64,000 nucleotides of DNA from Nonomuraea guangzhouensis (GTDB taxonomy: Bacteria; Actinomycetota; Actinomycetes; Streptosporangiales; Streptosporangiaceae): contig NZ_JAHKRM010000051.1 of NCBI RefSeq assembly GCF_019396345.1, positions 1 through 64,000 on the forward strand, written 5' to 3'. Numbering within the stretch: the first letter of the stretch is position 1; every line of letters starts with the position of its first letter. Made by a program: the position numbers and the translations under genes. The notes beneath the pieces were generated by a model. The model did no database searches. It saw nothing but the letters and a program-made list of their open reading frames with translations, and was not told the DNA's origin. Shown piece after piece: positions 35,338 through 43,191 of this stretch.

Positions 35338-36555
35338 TCAGGCGGACTTGTCGTGGCGTTCCGGTCGCCGGTCGGGGTGGACGCGGGGCACCAGGGTGGG
35401 GTTGACGTTGCCGAGTACGGTGTCGCGGTCGATGACGATCCTGGACACGTCGTCGCGCGTCGGCATTTCGTACATGAGGTTGAGCAGCACTTCTTCGAGA
35501 AGGGCGCGGACGGCTCTGGCGCCGGTGCGGCGGGCGAGTGCCTGGTCGGCGATGGCGGCGATGGCCTCCTCGGTGAATTCGAGGTCGATTCCGTCGAGTT
35601 CGAAGAGCCGCTGATACTGCTTGACGACCGCGTTGCGTGGTTCGGTGAGGATCCGGGTGAGCGCGGTCCGGTCCAGCGGGTGAAGGGCGGAGATCACCGG
35701 CAGTCGGCCGACGAGTTCGGGGATGAGGCCGAAGGTCAGCAGGTCGGCGGGGGTGGCGTGGGGGCGGACGTCGGTTTTCCGGGGAGCGAGGAAGCCGCTG
35801 CCGTTGTGGCCGGTGCGTTGCTCGATGATGTGGTCGAGGCCGGTGAAGGCGCCGCCCGCGATGAACAGCACGTTGGTGGTGTCGATCTGGAGGACTTCCT
35901 GGTGGGGGTGTTTGCGGCCGCCTTGGGGCGCGACGCTGACCGTGGTGCCCTCCAGGATTTTGAGCAGTGCCTGCTGGACGCCTTCGCCTGAGACGTCGCG
36001 GGTGATGGAGGGGTTGTCGCTCCTGCGGGTGATCTTGTCGATTTCGTCGAGGTAGATGATGCCTGTTTCGGCTTTGGCGATGTCGTCGCCGGCGGCCTGG
36101 ATGAGCTTGAGGAGGATGGTCTCGACGTCTTCGCCGACGTAGCCGGCCTCTGTGAGCGCGGTGGCGTCGGCGATGGCGAACGGCACGTCGAGCATTCTGG
36201 CGAGGGTCTGGGCGAGGAGGGTCTTGCCGCTGCCCGTGGGGCCGATGAGCAGGATGTTGGACTTGCCGAGTTCGATGTCCTCGGTGTGCCGGATGCGTTT
36301 GTAGTGGTTGTAGACGGCGACGGCGAGCGTTCTCTTGGCGGCGTCCTGGCCGATGACGTAGTGGTCGAGACGTGCGTGCATGTCTCGTGGTGTGGGCAGG
36401 TCGTGGGGCGGGGTGATCTCGTCGGCGTCGATGAGTTCGTTGCAGAGTGCGATGCATTCGTTACAGATGCAGATTCCGGCGGGGCCCGCTATGAGCTTGC
36501 GGACCTGCCGCTGGGCCTTCCCGCAGAACGTGCATCTCGGCTGGTCGCGGACCAC
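35338..36555 (-). CDS. clpX: ClpX paralogue (AAA+ unfoldase)
   Basis: 405 aa with complete ClpX architecture: N-terminal C4 zinc finger (CTFCGK and CICNECIALC), Walker A GPTGSGKT, Walker B IIYLDEIDK, pore loop GYVGED and the GGRKHPHQ loop. The ClpP-docking loop, which is IGF in E. coli and LGF (GHRGLGFGA) in mycobacteria, here reads GHNGSGFLAPR, so the first hydrophobic residue is Ser. There is no clpP next door, unlike the housekeeping copy. It is probably a second, specialised ClpX. The GTG start follows GAGGAG by eight bases. A cytochrome P450 stub lies 20 bp upstream on the same strand. Confidence 0.85.
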   Translation of the reverse strand: MVRDQPRCTFCGKAQRQVRKLIAGPAGICICNECIALCNELIDADEITPPHDLPTPRDMHARLDHYVIGQDAAKRTLAVAVYNHYKRIRHTEDIELGKSNILLIGPTGSGKTLLAQTLARMLDVPFAIADATALTEAGYVGEDVETILLKLIQAAGDDIAKAETGIIYLDEIDKITRRSDNPSITRDVSGEGVQQALLKILEGTTVSVAPQGGRKHPHQEVLQIDTTNVLFIAGGAFTGLDHIIEQRTGHNGSGFLAPRKTDVRPHATPADLLTFGLIPELVGRLPVISALHPLDRTALTRILTEPRNAVVKQYQRLFELDGIDLEFTEEAIAAIADQALARRTGARAVRALLEEVLLNLMYEMPTRDDVSRIVIDRDTVLGNVNPTLVPRVHPDRRPERHDKSA

Positions 36556-36574
36556 TGGGTTAGCTCCTCGATGA

Positions 36575-36733
36575 TCAGAGGGTGACGGTCAGGGCGGACA
36601 GCCGCCAGGTGCCGAAGCCGGGGGCGCCCACGCGGGCGATGGGGGCCAGCTCGCGGGCACGGCCGTAGGCGGTGAAGGGGTCGCGGGACACGCCGGGGTC
36701 GGTGAGGTCGATCTGCGGAACGTCGCTGGTCAT
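36575..36733 (-). pseudogene. N-terminal stub of a cytochrome P450 gene
   Basis: A 52-codon frame reads MTSDVPQIDLTDPGVSRDPF, TAYGRARELAPIARVG and GFGTWRLSALTVTL. The first 43 residues match the N-terminus of actinobacterial P450s (VDLTDP-DPF-AY-LR-PV-W), which normally run to about 400 aa with a heme-binding Cys; all of that is absent. The ATG and an upstream AGGATG-type RBS remain. Either a relic of a deletion fused to the clpX region or, less likely, a functional micropeptide. Confidence 0.65.
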
Positions 36734-36759
36734 GCATCCTCCAGTGATTTCGGATGGTC

Positions 36760-36773
36760 AGATCAGATGATCT
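36760..36773. promoter_or_regulatory. candidate TetR operator
   Basis: AGATCA-GA-TGATCT is a perfect 6-bp inverted repeat between the divergent P450-stub/clpX unit and the TetR gene, flanked by direct ATGGTCA copies. It suits autoregulation by the adjacent TetR protein. Confidence 0.45.
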
Positions 36774-36838
36774 CATCATACGAATGGTCACGGTATCTTG
36801 GTTGCCGATGCGCGGCAAACGCCGGGACGAGGAGGACG

Positions 36839-37903
36839 ATGGGCCGGCTCACCAGGGCAGAGACGCAGGAGCGCAACCGTGCCAAGGTGCTGGCCGCGGC
36901 CAAGGACGAGTTCGCCGAGCACGGCTTCCGGGACGCGAAGATCGACAGCATCGCCGAGCGGGCGGAGCTCACGCGGGGCGCCGTCTACTCCAACTTCCCC
37001 GGCAAGCGGGCGCTCTATTTCGCGATGCTGGCCGACCTGGCCGAGCGCGCCCCCGAGCCGCCGCACCCGGAGCCGGGCCTGACCGTGGCGGAGGCGCTCG
37101 GCGCGTTCGCACGCGCGTGGGTGACGCGGTTGCCCCTGGCCACCGACGATCAGTACGGCGCCGGCCGGCTCGGGATGGATCTGATGCCGGAGGTCGGCGC
37201 GGACGAGCGGATGCGCCGGCCGTTCGCGCAGCTGATGATGTTGGACGCGCTGCTGCTCGGGCTGGCCCTGGAACGGTTGCGCCCGTCCGCCGGCCGCCAG
37301 GTGCGGGTGGCGGAGATGGCGCTGACGACGCTGCACGGCGCGAGCCAGCTGGCGGCCGTGGCGCCCGGTTTCGTGGACCCGTTCAACGTGGTCAGCGCGT
37401 GTGCGCAACTGGCGGAGCTGGATCTGGGTGACCGGTGGCCGCAGCCGTCGATCGTGCCGCAGGCGCGGGTGGTCGATGAGCGGTGGGCGCCGCCGGTCGC
37501 GGTGGATCTGGTCCGAGGCGAGCCGGTGGAGTTCGCCGGCGACGGGGTGGTGGCGGTGCTCGGGCTGCACCGGTTGTCGGCGGCGGAGGAGGCGGTCCGC
37601 GCCGCCGCGCCGACGGCCGAGGTGACGATCGTGCTGGTCACGGGGGTCGTGGACGAGCTGGCGCCGCTGGCCCGGCTGATGATCGCCGACCTGCGTTCCT
37701 GCCTGCGTCAGGCTTTCCCGGCGGCGGCGTTGCCGCGGCCGCGGGTGGTGTGCGACGAGTCGTGGGCGCTCGCCGCGGCGGCGGGCGTACCGGCGGTCAG
37801 CGACGCCACCGAGACGGCGGTACGCGTGGAGTCCGGGCGGATCGTGACCCGGGCCGACGGGTACGGCGCCTGCCATGCCGCCGCGTCGGCCGGTCGGCCG
37901 TAG
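36839..37903 (+). CDS. TetR-family regulator with extended C-terminal domain
   Basis: 354 aa, nearly twice the usual TetR length. The N-terminal HTH (IDSIAERAELTRGAVYSNFP) is standard and the ligand-binding helices extend to about residue 190. The remaining 160 residues (from about WPQPSIVPQARVV) form an extra Ala/Val-rich domain with strands such as VTIVLVTGVVDELAPL; no family was recognised. GAGGAGG lies immediately ahead of the ATG. It faces away from the P450 stub/clpX and lies upstream of the ribosomal protection gene, either of which could be a target. Confidence 0.75.
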   Translation: MGRLTRAETQERNRAKVLAAAKDEFAEHGFRDAKIDSIAERAELTRGAVYSNFPGKRALYFAMLADLAERAPEPPHPEPGLTVAEALGAFARAWVTRLPLATDDQYGAGRLGMDLMPEVGADERMRRPFAQLMMLDALLLGLALERLRPSAGRQVRVAEMALTTLHGASQLAAVAPGFVDPFNVVSACAQLAELDLGDRWPQPSIVPQARVVDERWAPPVAVDLVRGEPVEFAGDGVVAVLGLHRLSAAEEAVRAAAPTAEVTIVLVTGVVDELAPLARLMIADLRSCLRQAFPAAALPRPRVVCDESWALAAAAGVPAVSDATETAVRVESGRIVTRADGYGACHAAASAGRP

Positions 37904-37989
37904 CGGCCACCCGGCGGCAAAATCGGTTGCCCCGTCAGGCGGCCGTCTGTTGTACTCCCGGCATCTGTCCGCCGACCCAGGAGTAGGAA

Positions 37990-38100
37990 ATGCGCGAAGC
38001 GTTCTTGTCCCCCCTTAAGGCAATTGCCAGCTATCTAGAGGACAGAACGCTTGATGCGAAGCTTGAACTTGGGGATCTTGGCGCATGTAGACGCCGGTAA
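37990..38100 (+). CDS. leader ORF upstream of the ribosomal protection gene
   Basis: A 36-codon ORF (MREAFLSPLKAIASYL and on to GACRRR) begins after a good AGGAGTAGGA ribosome site and overlaps the first 15 codons of the ribosomal protection gene in another frame. It spans the left arm of a hairpin whose right arm abuts that gene's SD. It behaves as a candidate regulatory leader peptide: ribosome stalling within it by a translation inhibitor would alter the hairpin. There is no homology evidence. Confidence 0.5.
   Translation: MREAFLSPLKAIASYLEDRTLDAKLELGDLGACRRR
37997..38052 (+). promoter_or_regulatory. attenuator-like hairpin covering the ribosome site of the tet-type gene
   Basis: AAGCGTTCTTGTC (37997-38009) pairs with GACAGAACGCTT (38041-38052) as a 12-bp stem with one bulged base. 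The right arm begins within the GAGGAC ribosome-binding site and ends one base before the ATG. The leader ORF runs through the left arm and loop. This suggests translational attenuation, as known for several ribosome-targeting antibiotic resistance genes. Confidence 0.5.
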
Positions 38101-40042
38101 GACCAGCCTGACCGAGCGGCTGCTCCACGCCGCCGGGGTCATCGACGAGATCGGCAGCGTCGATGACGGCAGCACCCAGACCGACTCCCTGGCCCTGGAA
38201 CGGCAGCGCGGCATCACGATCAAGTCCGCCGTCGTCTCCTTCGTCATCGGCGACGTCACGGTCAACCTGATCGACACGCCCGGCCACCCCGACTTCATCG
38301 CCGAGGTCGAACGCGTGCTGAGCGTGCTCGACGGCGCGGTGCTGGTCATCTCCGCGGTGGAGGGCGTGCAGGCCCAGACCCGCGTGCTGATGCGGACGCT
38401 GCAGCGGCTGGGGATCCCGACGCTGCTGTTCGTCAACAAGATCGACCGCCGTGGCGCGCAGGACGAGGGGCTGCTGCGGACGATCGCCGAGAAGCTGACG
38501 CCCGCGATCGTGGCGATGGGCTCGGCGCGTGACCTGGGCACCCGCGAGGCCGCCTTCGCGCCGTTCGGGCCTGCCGACGACGCCTTCACCGCGCGGCTGG
38601 CCGAGGTGCTGGCCGATCACGACGACGCCTTGCTGGCCGCGTACGTCCACGACGAGACGGCCGTCTCCTACCGGCGGCTGCGCGGCGAGCTCGCGGCGCA
38701 GACCGGGCGGGCCCTGGCGCACCCGGTGTTCTTCGGCTCGGCGATCACCGGCGCGGGCGTGGCCGAGCTGACCTCCGGTATCGCGGAACTGCTGCCCGCC
38801 GCCGCGTCCCAGGACGACCCCGTCTCGGGCACGGTCTTCAAGGTCGAACGCGGGCCGGCGGGGGAGAAGATCGCCTATGTCCGGATGTTCTCCGGGACGG
38901 TACGCGTACGGGACCGGCCGCGGTTCGGGAGCGAGACCCGCGACCACGAGAAGGTCACCGCGCTGAGCGTGTTCGACCGGGGCACCGATGTCCAGCGTTC
39001 CTCGGTCACGGCGGGCCAGATCGGCAAGGTGTGGGGCCTGACCGACGTCCAGATCGGCGACACGATCGGCGAACCGCGCCAGAGCCCCGGCCGTCACCAC
39101 TTCGCCCCGCCCACCCTGGAGACCGTCGTCGTCCCCGCGAGCCCCGCCGAGCTGGGCGCCCTGCGCGTCGCGCTCGCTCAGCTCGCCGAGCAGGACCCGC
39201 TGATCGACCTGCGCCAGGACGACCTGCGGCAGGAGATCTACGTCTCGCTCTACGGCGAGGTGCAGAAAGAGGTCATCCAGGCGACGCTGGCCGCCGACTT
39301 CGGCCTCAAGGTCGCCTTCCGCGAGACGACCACGATCTGCGTCGAACGGCCGATCGGCACCGGCGCGGCGGTCGAGTTCAACGGCAAGGCGCCCAACCCG
39401 TTCCTGGCCACCGTCGGGCTGCGCGTCGAGCCGGCCCCGACCGGCACCGGCGTGCGGTATCGGCTGGCGGTCTCGCCCGGGGCGCTGCCGCTGGCCTTCC
39501 AAAGGGCGGTCGAGGACACCGTACGGGAGACCCTGAGCCAGGGTTTGCACGGATGGCAGGTCACCGACTGCACGGTCACCATGACGCACTCCGGATATTC
39601 GCCCCGGCAGAGCCACTCCCACGCCATCTTCGACAAGAGCATGTCGAGCACCGGCGCGGACTTCCGCAACCTGACGCCGCTGGTCCTGATGAACGCGCTC
39701 AGGCAGGCCGGCACTCTGGTGCACGAGCCGATGCACCGCTTCACCCTGGAGGTGCCGGCCGACACGATCGGCGCCGTGCTGCCGGAACTGGCCCGGCTGC
39801 GCGCCGTGCCCCGCACACCGGCCATGCGGGGCGCGTCCTGCCTGGTCGAGGGGGACATCCCGGCGGCGCGCGTACACGAGTTGCAGCAGCAGTTGCCCGC
39901 GCTGACCCGCGGCGAGGGCGTGCTGGAGTCGGCCTTCGACCGTTACCAGCCCGTCTCCGGCGCGGTCCCGGCCCGGCCGCGCACGGACCACAACCCGCTG
40001 GACCGCAAGGAATACCTGCTGCATGTCATGCGGCGGGTCTGA
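38054..40042 (+). CDS. tetracycline-type ribosomal protection protein (OtrA/TetM family)
   Basis: 662 aa EF-G-like GTPase that in this family displaces tetracycline from the 30S ribosome. GTPase motifs: AHVDAGKTS, DTPGHPDF, NKIDRR. EF-G-like domains II-V follow. In domain IV the drug-contacting loop lies in HSGYSPRQSHS and MSSTGADFRNLTPLVLMN. The loop is longer than in TetM and closer to OtrA-like actinomycete proteins. The ATG at 38054 has GAGGA upstream within a hairpin. A TetR gene precedes it. No tetracycline biosynthesis genes are present, so it confers self-protection or resistance from elsewhere, or acts on another inhibitor. Confidence 0.85.
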   Translation: MRSLNLGILAHVDAGKTSLTERLLHAAGVIDEIGSVDDGSTQTDSLALERQRGITIKSAVVSFVIGDVTVNLIDTPGHPDFIAEVERVLSVLDGAVLVISAVEGVQAQTRVLMRTLQRLGIPTLLFVNKIDRRGAQDEGLLRTIAEKLTPAIVAMGSARDLGTREAAFAPFGPADDAFTARLAEVLADHDDALLAAYVHDETAVSYRRLRGELAAQTGRALAHPVFFGSAITGAGVAELTSGIAELLPAAASQDDPVSGTVFKVERGPAGEKIAYVRMFSGTVRVRDRPRFGSETRDHEKVTALSVFDRGTDVQRSSVTAGQIGKVWGLTDVQIGDTIGEPRQSPGRHHFAPPTLETVVVPASPAELGALRVALAQLAEQDPLIDLRQDDLRQEIYVSLYGEVQKEVIQATLAADFGLKVAFRETTTICVERPIGTGAAVEFNGKAPNPFLATVGLRVEPAPTGTGVRYRLAVSPGALPLAFQRAVEDTVRETLSQGLHGWQVTDCTVTMTHSGYSPRQSHSHAIFDKSMSSTGADFRNLTPLVLMNALRQAGTLVHEPMHRFTLEVPADTIGAVLPELARLRAVPRTPAMRGASCLVEGDIPAARVHELQQQLPALTRGEGVLESAFDRYQPVSGAVPARPRTDHNPLDRKEYLLHVMRRV

Positions 40043-40133
40043 GTTGGCTTTCCAGCATCCGGGAAACGGCGTTCCGCCGCCGGTATGACGGAGGTCACCA
40101 TCGGTCTCACTCGCCTACCGAAGGAGCCGGCCG

Positions 40134-41183
40134 ATGTCGAGCATTCCCCGCGATCAGTGGTACGTCGCCGCGTACGGGCGCGAGATCGGCCGGGAGCCGT
40201 TCGGGCGCACCGTCTGCGGTGAGCCGATCCTGTTCTGGCGCACGCGCGCCGGGACCGTCACCGCCATGTCCGACCGCTGCGTGCACCGGCGCTTTCCGCT
40301 GTCCCAGGCGCCGAGCCGGGTGGTGGACGACCAGGTGGTGTGCGGCTACCACGGGTTCACCTACGGCGCCGACGGCAAGTGCGTCGCCGTCCCTGGCCAG
40401 ACGCGGGTGCCCCGGACCGCGCGGCTGACCGCCTACCCGGCCGTGGAGCAGGACTCGTTCGTCTGGGTCTGGATCGGCGACCCGGCCAAGGCCGATGCCG
40501 CGACCATTCCGCGGGCGCCGTGGCTGGTCTCGCCCGAGTACACCACGGTGTCCGGGATGGAGCCGCTGAAGGCGCGGTTCGGGCTGCTGGTGGACAACCT
40601 GCTCGATCTCTCGCACGAGACGTACCTGCACGGCGGCTACATCGGCACCCCGGAGGTGGCCGCCACACCGATCACCACCGAGGTGGACGAGGAGGCCGGG
40701 ATCGTCTACGTCAGCCGGCACATGGACGACGCCGAGTGCCCGCCGTTCTACGCCAAGTCCACCGGGCTGAGCGGGCGGATCATGCGCTGGCAGGACATCG
40801 AGTACACGCCGCCGTGCCTGTACAAGCTGCACTCGCGCATCGCGCCGCCCGGCGTCCTGCCCCGCGCCGACGGCAGCGACCCGGACGCCTTCCACGTCGA
40901 GGTCGTGTACGCGATCACGCCCGAGACCGAGCACACCACGCACGACTTCTGGGCCGTGGCCCGCGACTTCGCCCTCGACGACCAGGGCGTGTCGGACTTC
41001 CTGGCCGAGCAGAACCGTACGGTGGTGCTCCAGGACGTGGCCGCGCTCGACGTGCTGGAACAGGTGATCGCCACCGAACCCCCCGGCTACCAGGAACTGT
41101 CGATCAACATCGACACCGGCGGGCTGGCGGCGCGCCGGCTGCTGGCCCGCCAGGCCGGGCAGAGCACGGGCGGCCGGGTATGA
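40134..41183 (+). CDS. vanA: Rieske oxygenase, vanillate O-demethylase oxygenase-like
   Basis: 349 aa terminal oxygenase. Rieske 2Fe-2S ligands are C49/H51 and C70/H73 (RCVHRR and CGYHGF). The mononuclear iron site lies in DNLLDLSHETYLH. The size and the PLSQAPSR region match the VanA group, which demethylates vanillate to protocatechuate plus formaldehyde. It works with the reductase encoded two genes downstream. It overlaps a 64-aa ORF by ATGA, starting a tightly coupled three-gene unit. Other methoxy-aromatic substrates are possible. Confidence 0.85.
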   Translation: MSSIPRDQWYVAAYGREIGREPFGRTVCGEPILFWRTRAGTVTAMSDRCVHRRFPLSQAPSRVVDDQVVCGYHGFTYGADGKCVAVPGQTRVPRTARLTAYPAVEQDSFVWVWIGDPAKADAATIPRAPWLVSPEYTTVSGMEPLKARFGLLVDNLLDLSHETYLHGGYIGTPEVAATPITTEVDEEAGIVYVSRHMDDAECPPFYAKSTGLSGRIMRWQDIEYTPPCLYKLHSRIAPPGVLPRADGSDPDAFHVEVVYAITPETEHTTHDFWAVARDFALDDQGVSDFLAEQNRTVVLQDVAALDVLEQVIATEPPGYQELSINIDTGGLAARRLLARQAGQSTGGRV

Positions 41184-41374
41184 CCGGCATGGCACCCGAC
41201 CGCATGCTCACCGGCCGCGAGGTGCTGAGGGTGGTGTGGCTGCCCGGCAGCGACCTGCTGGAAGGCAGCTGCCACTGCGGCGCCACGCACGTCGCCGAGG
41301 GCCCGATCGAGGTGTGGGAGTGGCTGCTCGCCCACCCGATCGGCCACACGGCCATTGAGGGGGCGGCACGATGA
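41180..41374 (+). CDS. 64-aa protein between the vanA and vanB homologues
   Basis: Small soluble protein with a central GSCHCGATH motif and WEWLLAHPIGHTAIEG near the end. It overlaps the oxygenase gene by ATGA at its start and the reductase gene by ATGA at its end, so all three should be made in fixed ratio. No known family was recognised. The CHC cluster suggests metal or Fe-S binding, perhaps helping assembly or electron transfer. The tight double overlap argues that it is a real gene. Confidence 0.65.
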   Translation: MTGMAPDRMLTGREVLRVVWLPGSDLLEGSCHCGATHVAEGPIEVWEWLLAHPIGHTAIEGAAR

Positions 41375-42297
41375 CCGAGCGCAAGCTGGTCGTGCACGCG
41401 CGCCGGCAGGCGGCCGACGGCGTCATCGTCCTGGACCTGCGTGACCCCGCCGGCGCCGAACTGCCCGAGTGGACGCCCGGCGCGCACGTCGACCTCGTTC
41501 TCGGCGGCGATCTCGTCCGCCAGTACTCGTTGTGCGGCGACCCGGCCGACCGCACGACCTGGCGGATCGCTGTCCTGCGCGAGCCCGCCGGGCGGGGCGG
41601 CTCGGCGTACGTCCACGACGAACTCCATCCCGGTACGGCGGTGCTGGTCCGCGGACCGCGCAACCACTTCCCGCTCCACCCTGCGCCCCGCTACCTGTTC
41701 ATCGCCGGCGGGATCGGGATCACCCCCATCCTTCCGATGATCGCCGCCGCCGGCGCCGAGTGGGAACTCGTCTACGGAGGCCGCACGGCCGCGTCGATGG
41801 CGTTCGCGGGCGAGCTGCGCGCCCGCTACGGCGACCGGGTGACCCTGCGGTCCCAGGCCGAGCACGGCCTGCTCGACCTCGACACCATCCTGGAACGCAC
41901 CCCATCTGAAACCGTCGTCTACTGCTGCGGGCCGGCCCCGCTGCTGGCGGCCGTCGAGGGCCGCTGCGCGAACCGCCCCCTGCACGTCGAACGCTTCTCG
42001 CCCCAAGACCCCGGCGAGCCCGTACGAGCGGCGTCGTTCGAGGTCGAGCTGGCCGTCACCGGCCGCACGCTCACCGTCCCACCGGAGCGGTCGGTCCTGG
42101 AGGTCGTGGAGGAGGCGGGCGTACAGGTCCTATCCTCATGTCGTGAGGGGACGTGCGGCACCTGCGAGACCACCGTGCTCGCCGGCACGGTCGACCATCG
42201 CGACTCGCTGCTCACCCCCGAGGAGCGGGCGGCCCACGACACCATGTTCCTGTGCGTCTCCCGCGCCGCCTGCCCGAAACTCGTCCTCGAACTCTGA
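41371..42297 (+). CDS. vanB: vanillate O-demethylase reductase-like protein (PDR family)
   Basis: 308 aa, FMN/NAD(H)/2Fe-2S reductase. FMN contact RQYSLCG, NAD-binding GGIGITPILPM and CCGPAPLL, and a C-terminal plant-type ferredoxin domain with SCREGTCGTCETTVL and a fourth Cys in MFLCVSRA. It passes electrons from NAD(P)H to the Rieske oxygenase encoded upstream. It is translationally coupled to the 64-aa ORF and followed 21 bp later by an IclR gene. Confidence 0.85.
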   Translation: MTERKLVVHARRQAADGVIVLDLRDPAGAELPEWTPGAHVDLVLGGDLVRQYSLCGDPADRTTWRIAVLREPAGRGGSAYVHDELHPGTAVLVRGPRNHFPLHPAPRYLFIAGGIGITPILPMIAAAGAEWELVYGGRTAASMAFAGELRARYGDRVTLRSQAEHGLLDLDTILERTPSETVVYCCGPAPLLAAVEGRCANRPLHVERFSPQDPGEPVRAASFEVELAVTGRTLTVPPERSVLEVVEEAGVQVLSSCREGTCGTCETTVLAGTVDHRDSLLTPEERAAHDTMFLCVSRAACPKLVLEL

Positions 42298-42318
42298 CAC
42301 CACCCGCGGGAGCCACCG

Positions 42319-43077
42319 ATGCCGACGGCCGACCGGACCGGGCCCGTGGTGGCACGCGCGCTGCGGATCCTCGGCGCGTTCACGCCCGACCAGCGCGCAC
42401 TGACGCTCAGCGAGCTGTCCCGGCACTCCAGGCTGCCGGTCTCCACCGTGCATCGGCTGGTCGCCGACCTGGTGGCCTGGGGGGCGCTGGAGCGGGACCA
42501 GGGCGGCTGCTACCACATCGGCCTGCGCCTGTGGGAGATCGGCTCGCTCGCCCCGCGCGGCCTCGGCCTGCGTGAGACCGCCCTGCCCTACCTGGAGGAC
42601 CTGTCGCAGGTCACCCGGGAGAACGTGCAGCTGGCCGTACGGGAGGGCACCGAGGTGGTATTCGTCGAGCGGATCGCGGGCAGCAAGGCCGTCCCGGTGC
42701 TCACCCGGGTCGGCGGCCGGTTCGCGCTCACCGCGACCGGCGTCGGACTCGTCCTGCTCGCCCACGCCCCGGACGACGTGCGCGAACAGGTGCTGTCAGG
42801 GCCCATCAAAAGCTATACCGAACGCACCATGACGAGCCCGCACCAGTTGCGCGCCGCGCTCGCCGACACCCGCGCCCGCGGGTACGCCGTCAGCGACCGG
42901 CAGGTGACCATGGACGCCGTGTCGGTGGCGGCACCGATTTACGGCGCCGAGGGCGACGTCGTCGCGGCGGTGTCCCTGGTCGTCCACCACGGCAGCGTCT
43001 CGCCGCACGCGATCGCCCCGCTGGTGCGTACCAGCGCTCGCGCCATCTCCCGCGCGCTCATGACCGCACGTCCGTAA
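42319..43077 (+). CDS. IclR-family regulator of the aromatic cluster
   Basis: 252 aa. The N-terminal winged HTH (LTLSELSRHSRLPVSTVHRL) and C-terminal IclR effector domain (GGRFALTATGVGLVLLAHAP, GYAVSDRQVTMDAVSVAAPI) are complete. It lies 21 bp after the reductase gene on the same strand and just ahead of the CoA-pathway genes. It likely controls one or both sets in response to an aromatic acid or its CoA ester. Confidence 0.85.
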   Translation: MPTADRTGPVVARALRILGAFTPDQRALTLSELSRHSRLPVSTVHRLVADLVAWGALERDQGGCYHIGLRLWEIGSLAPRGLGLRETALPYLEDLSQVTRENVQLAVREGTEVVFVERIAGSKAVPVLTRVGGRFALTATGVGLVLLAHAPDDVREQVLSGPIKSYTERTMTSPHQLRAALADTRARGYAVSDRQVTMDAVSVAAPIYGAEGDVVAAVSLVVHHGSVSPHAIAPLVRTSARAISRALMTARP

Positions 43078-43191
43078 CCGGCGGGCTCATCCCGGCTGCC
43101 GTTTTCGCCCGCATTGATGTTGGGCATATCTTTGACTGTGGTCAGTGAACTGCCCTACATTTGAGCAAACACCGTCCTTCCTTGGGGTGAC

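Noticed and set aside
38054..40042. Housekeeping EF-G
   Set aside because: Domain IV motif and length match ribosomal protection proteins, and no rps/tuf genes are adjacent.
43078..43191. Terminator after the aromatic IclR gene
   Set aside because: Only imperfect CCGGCGGG/CCCGGC pairing is seen, too weak to call.
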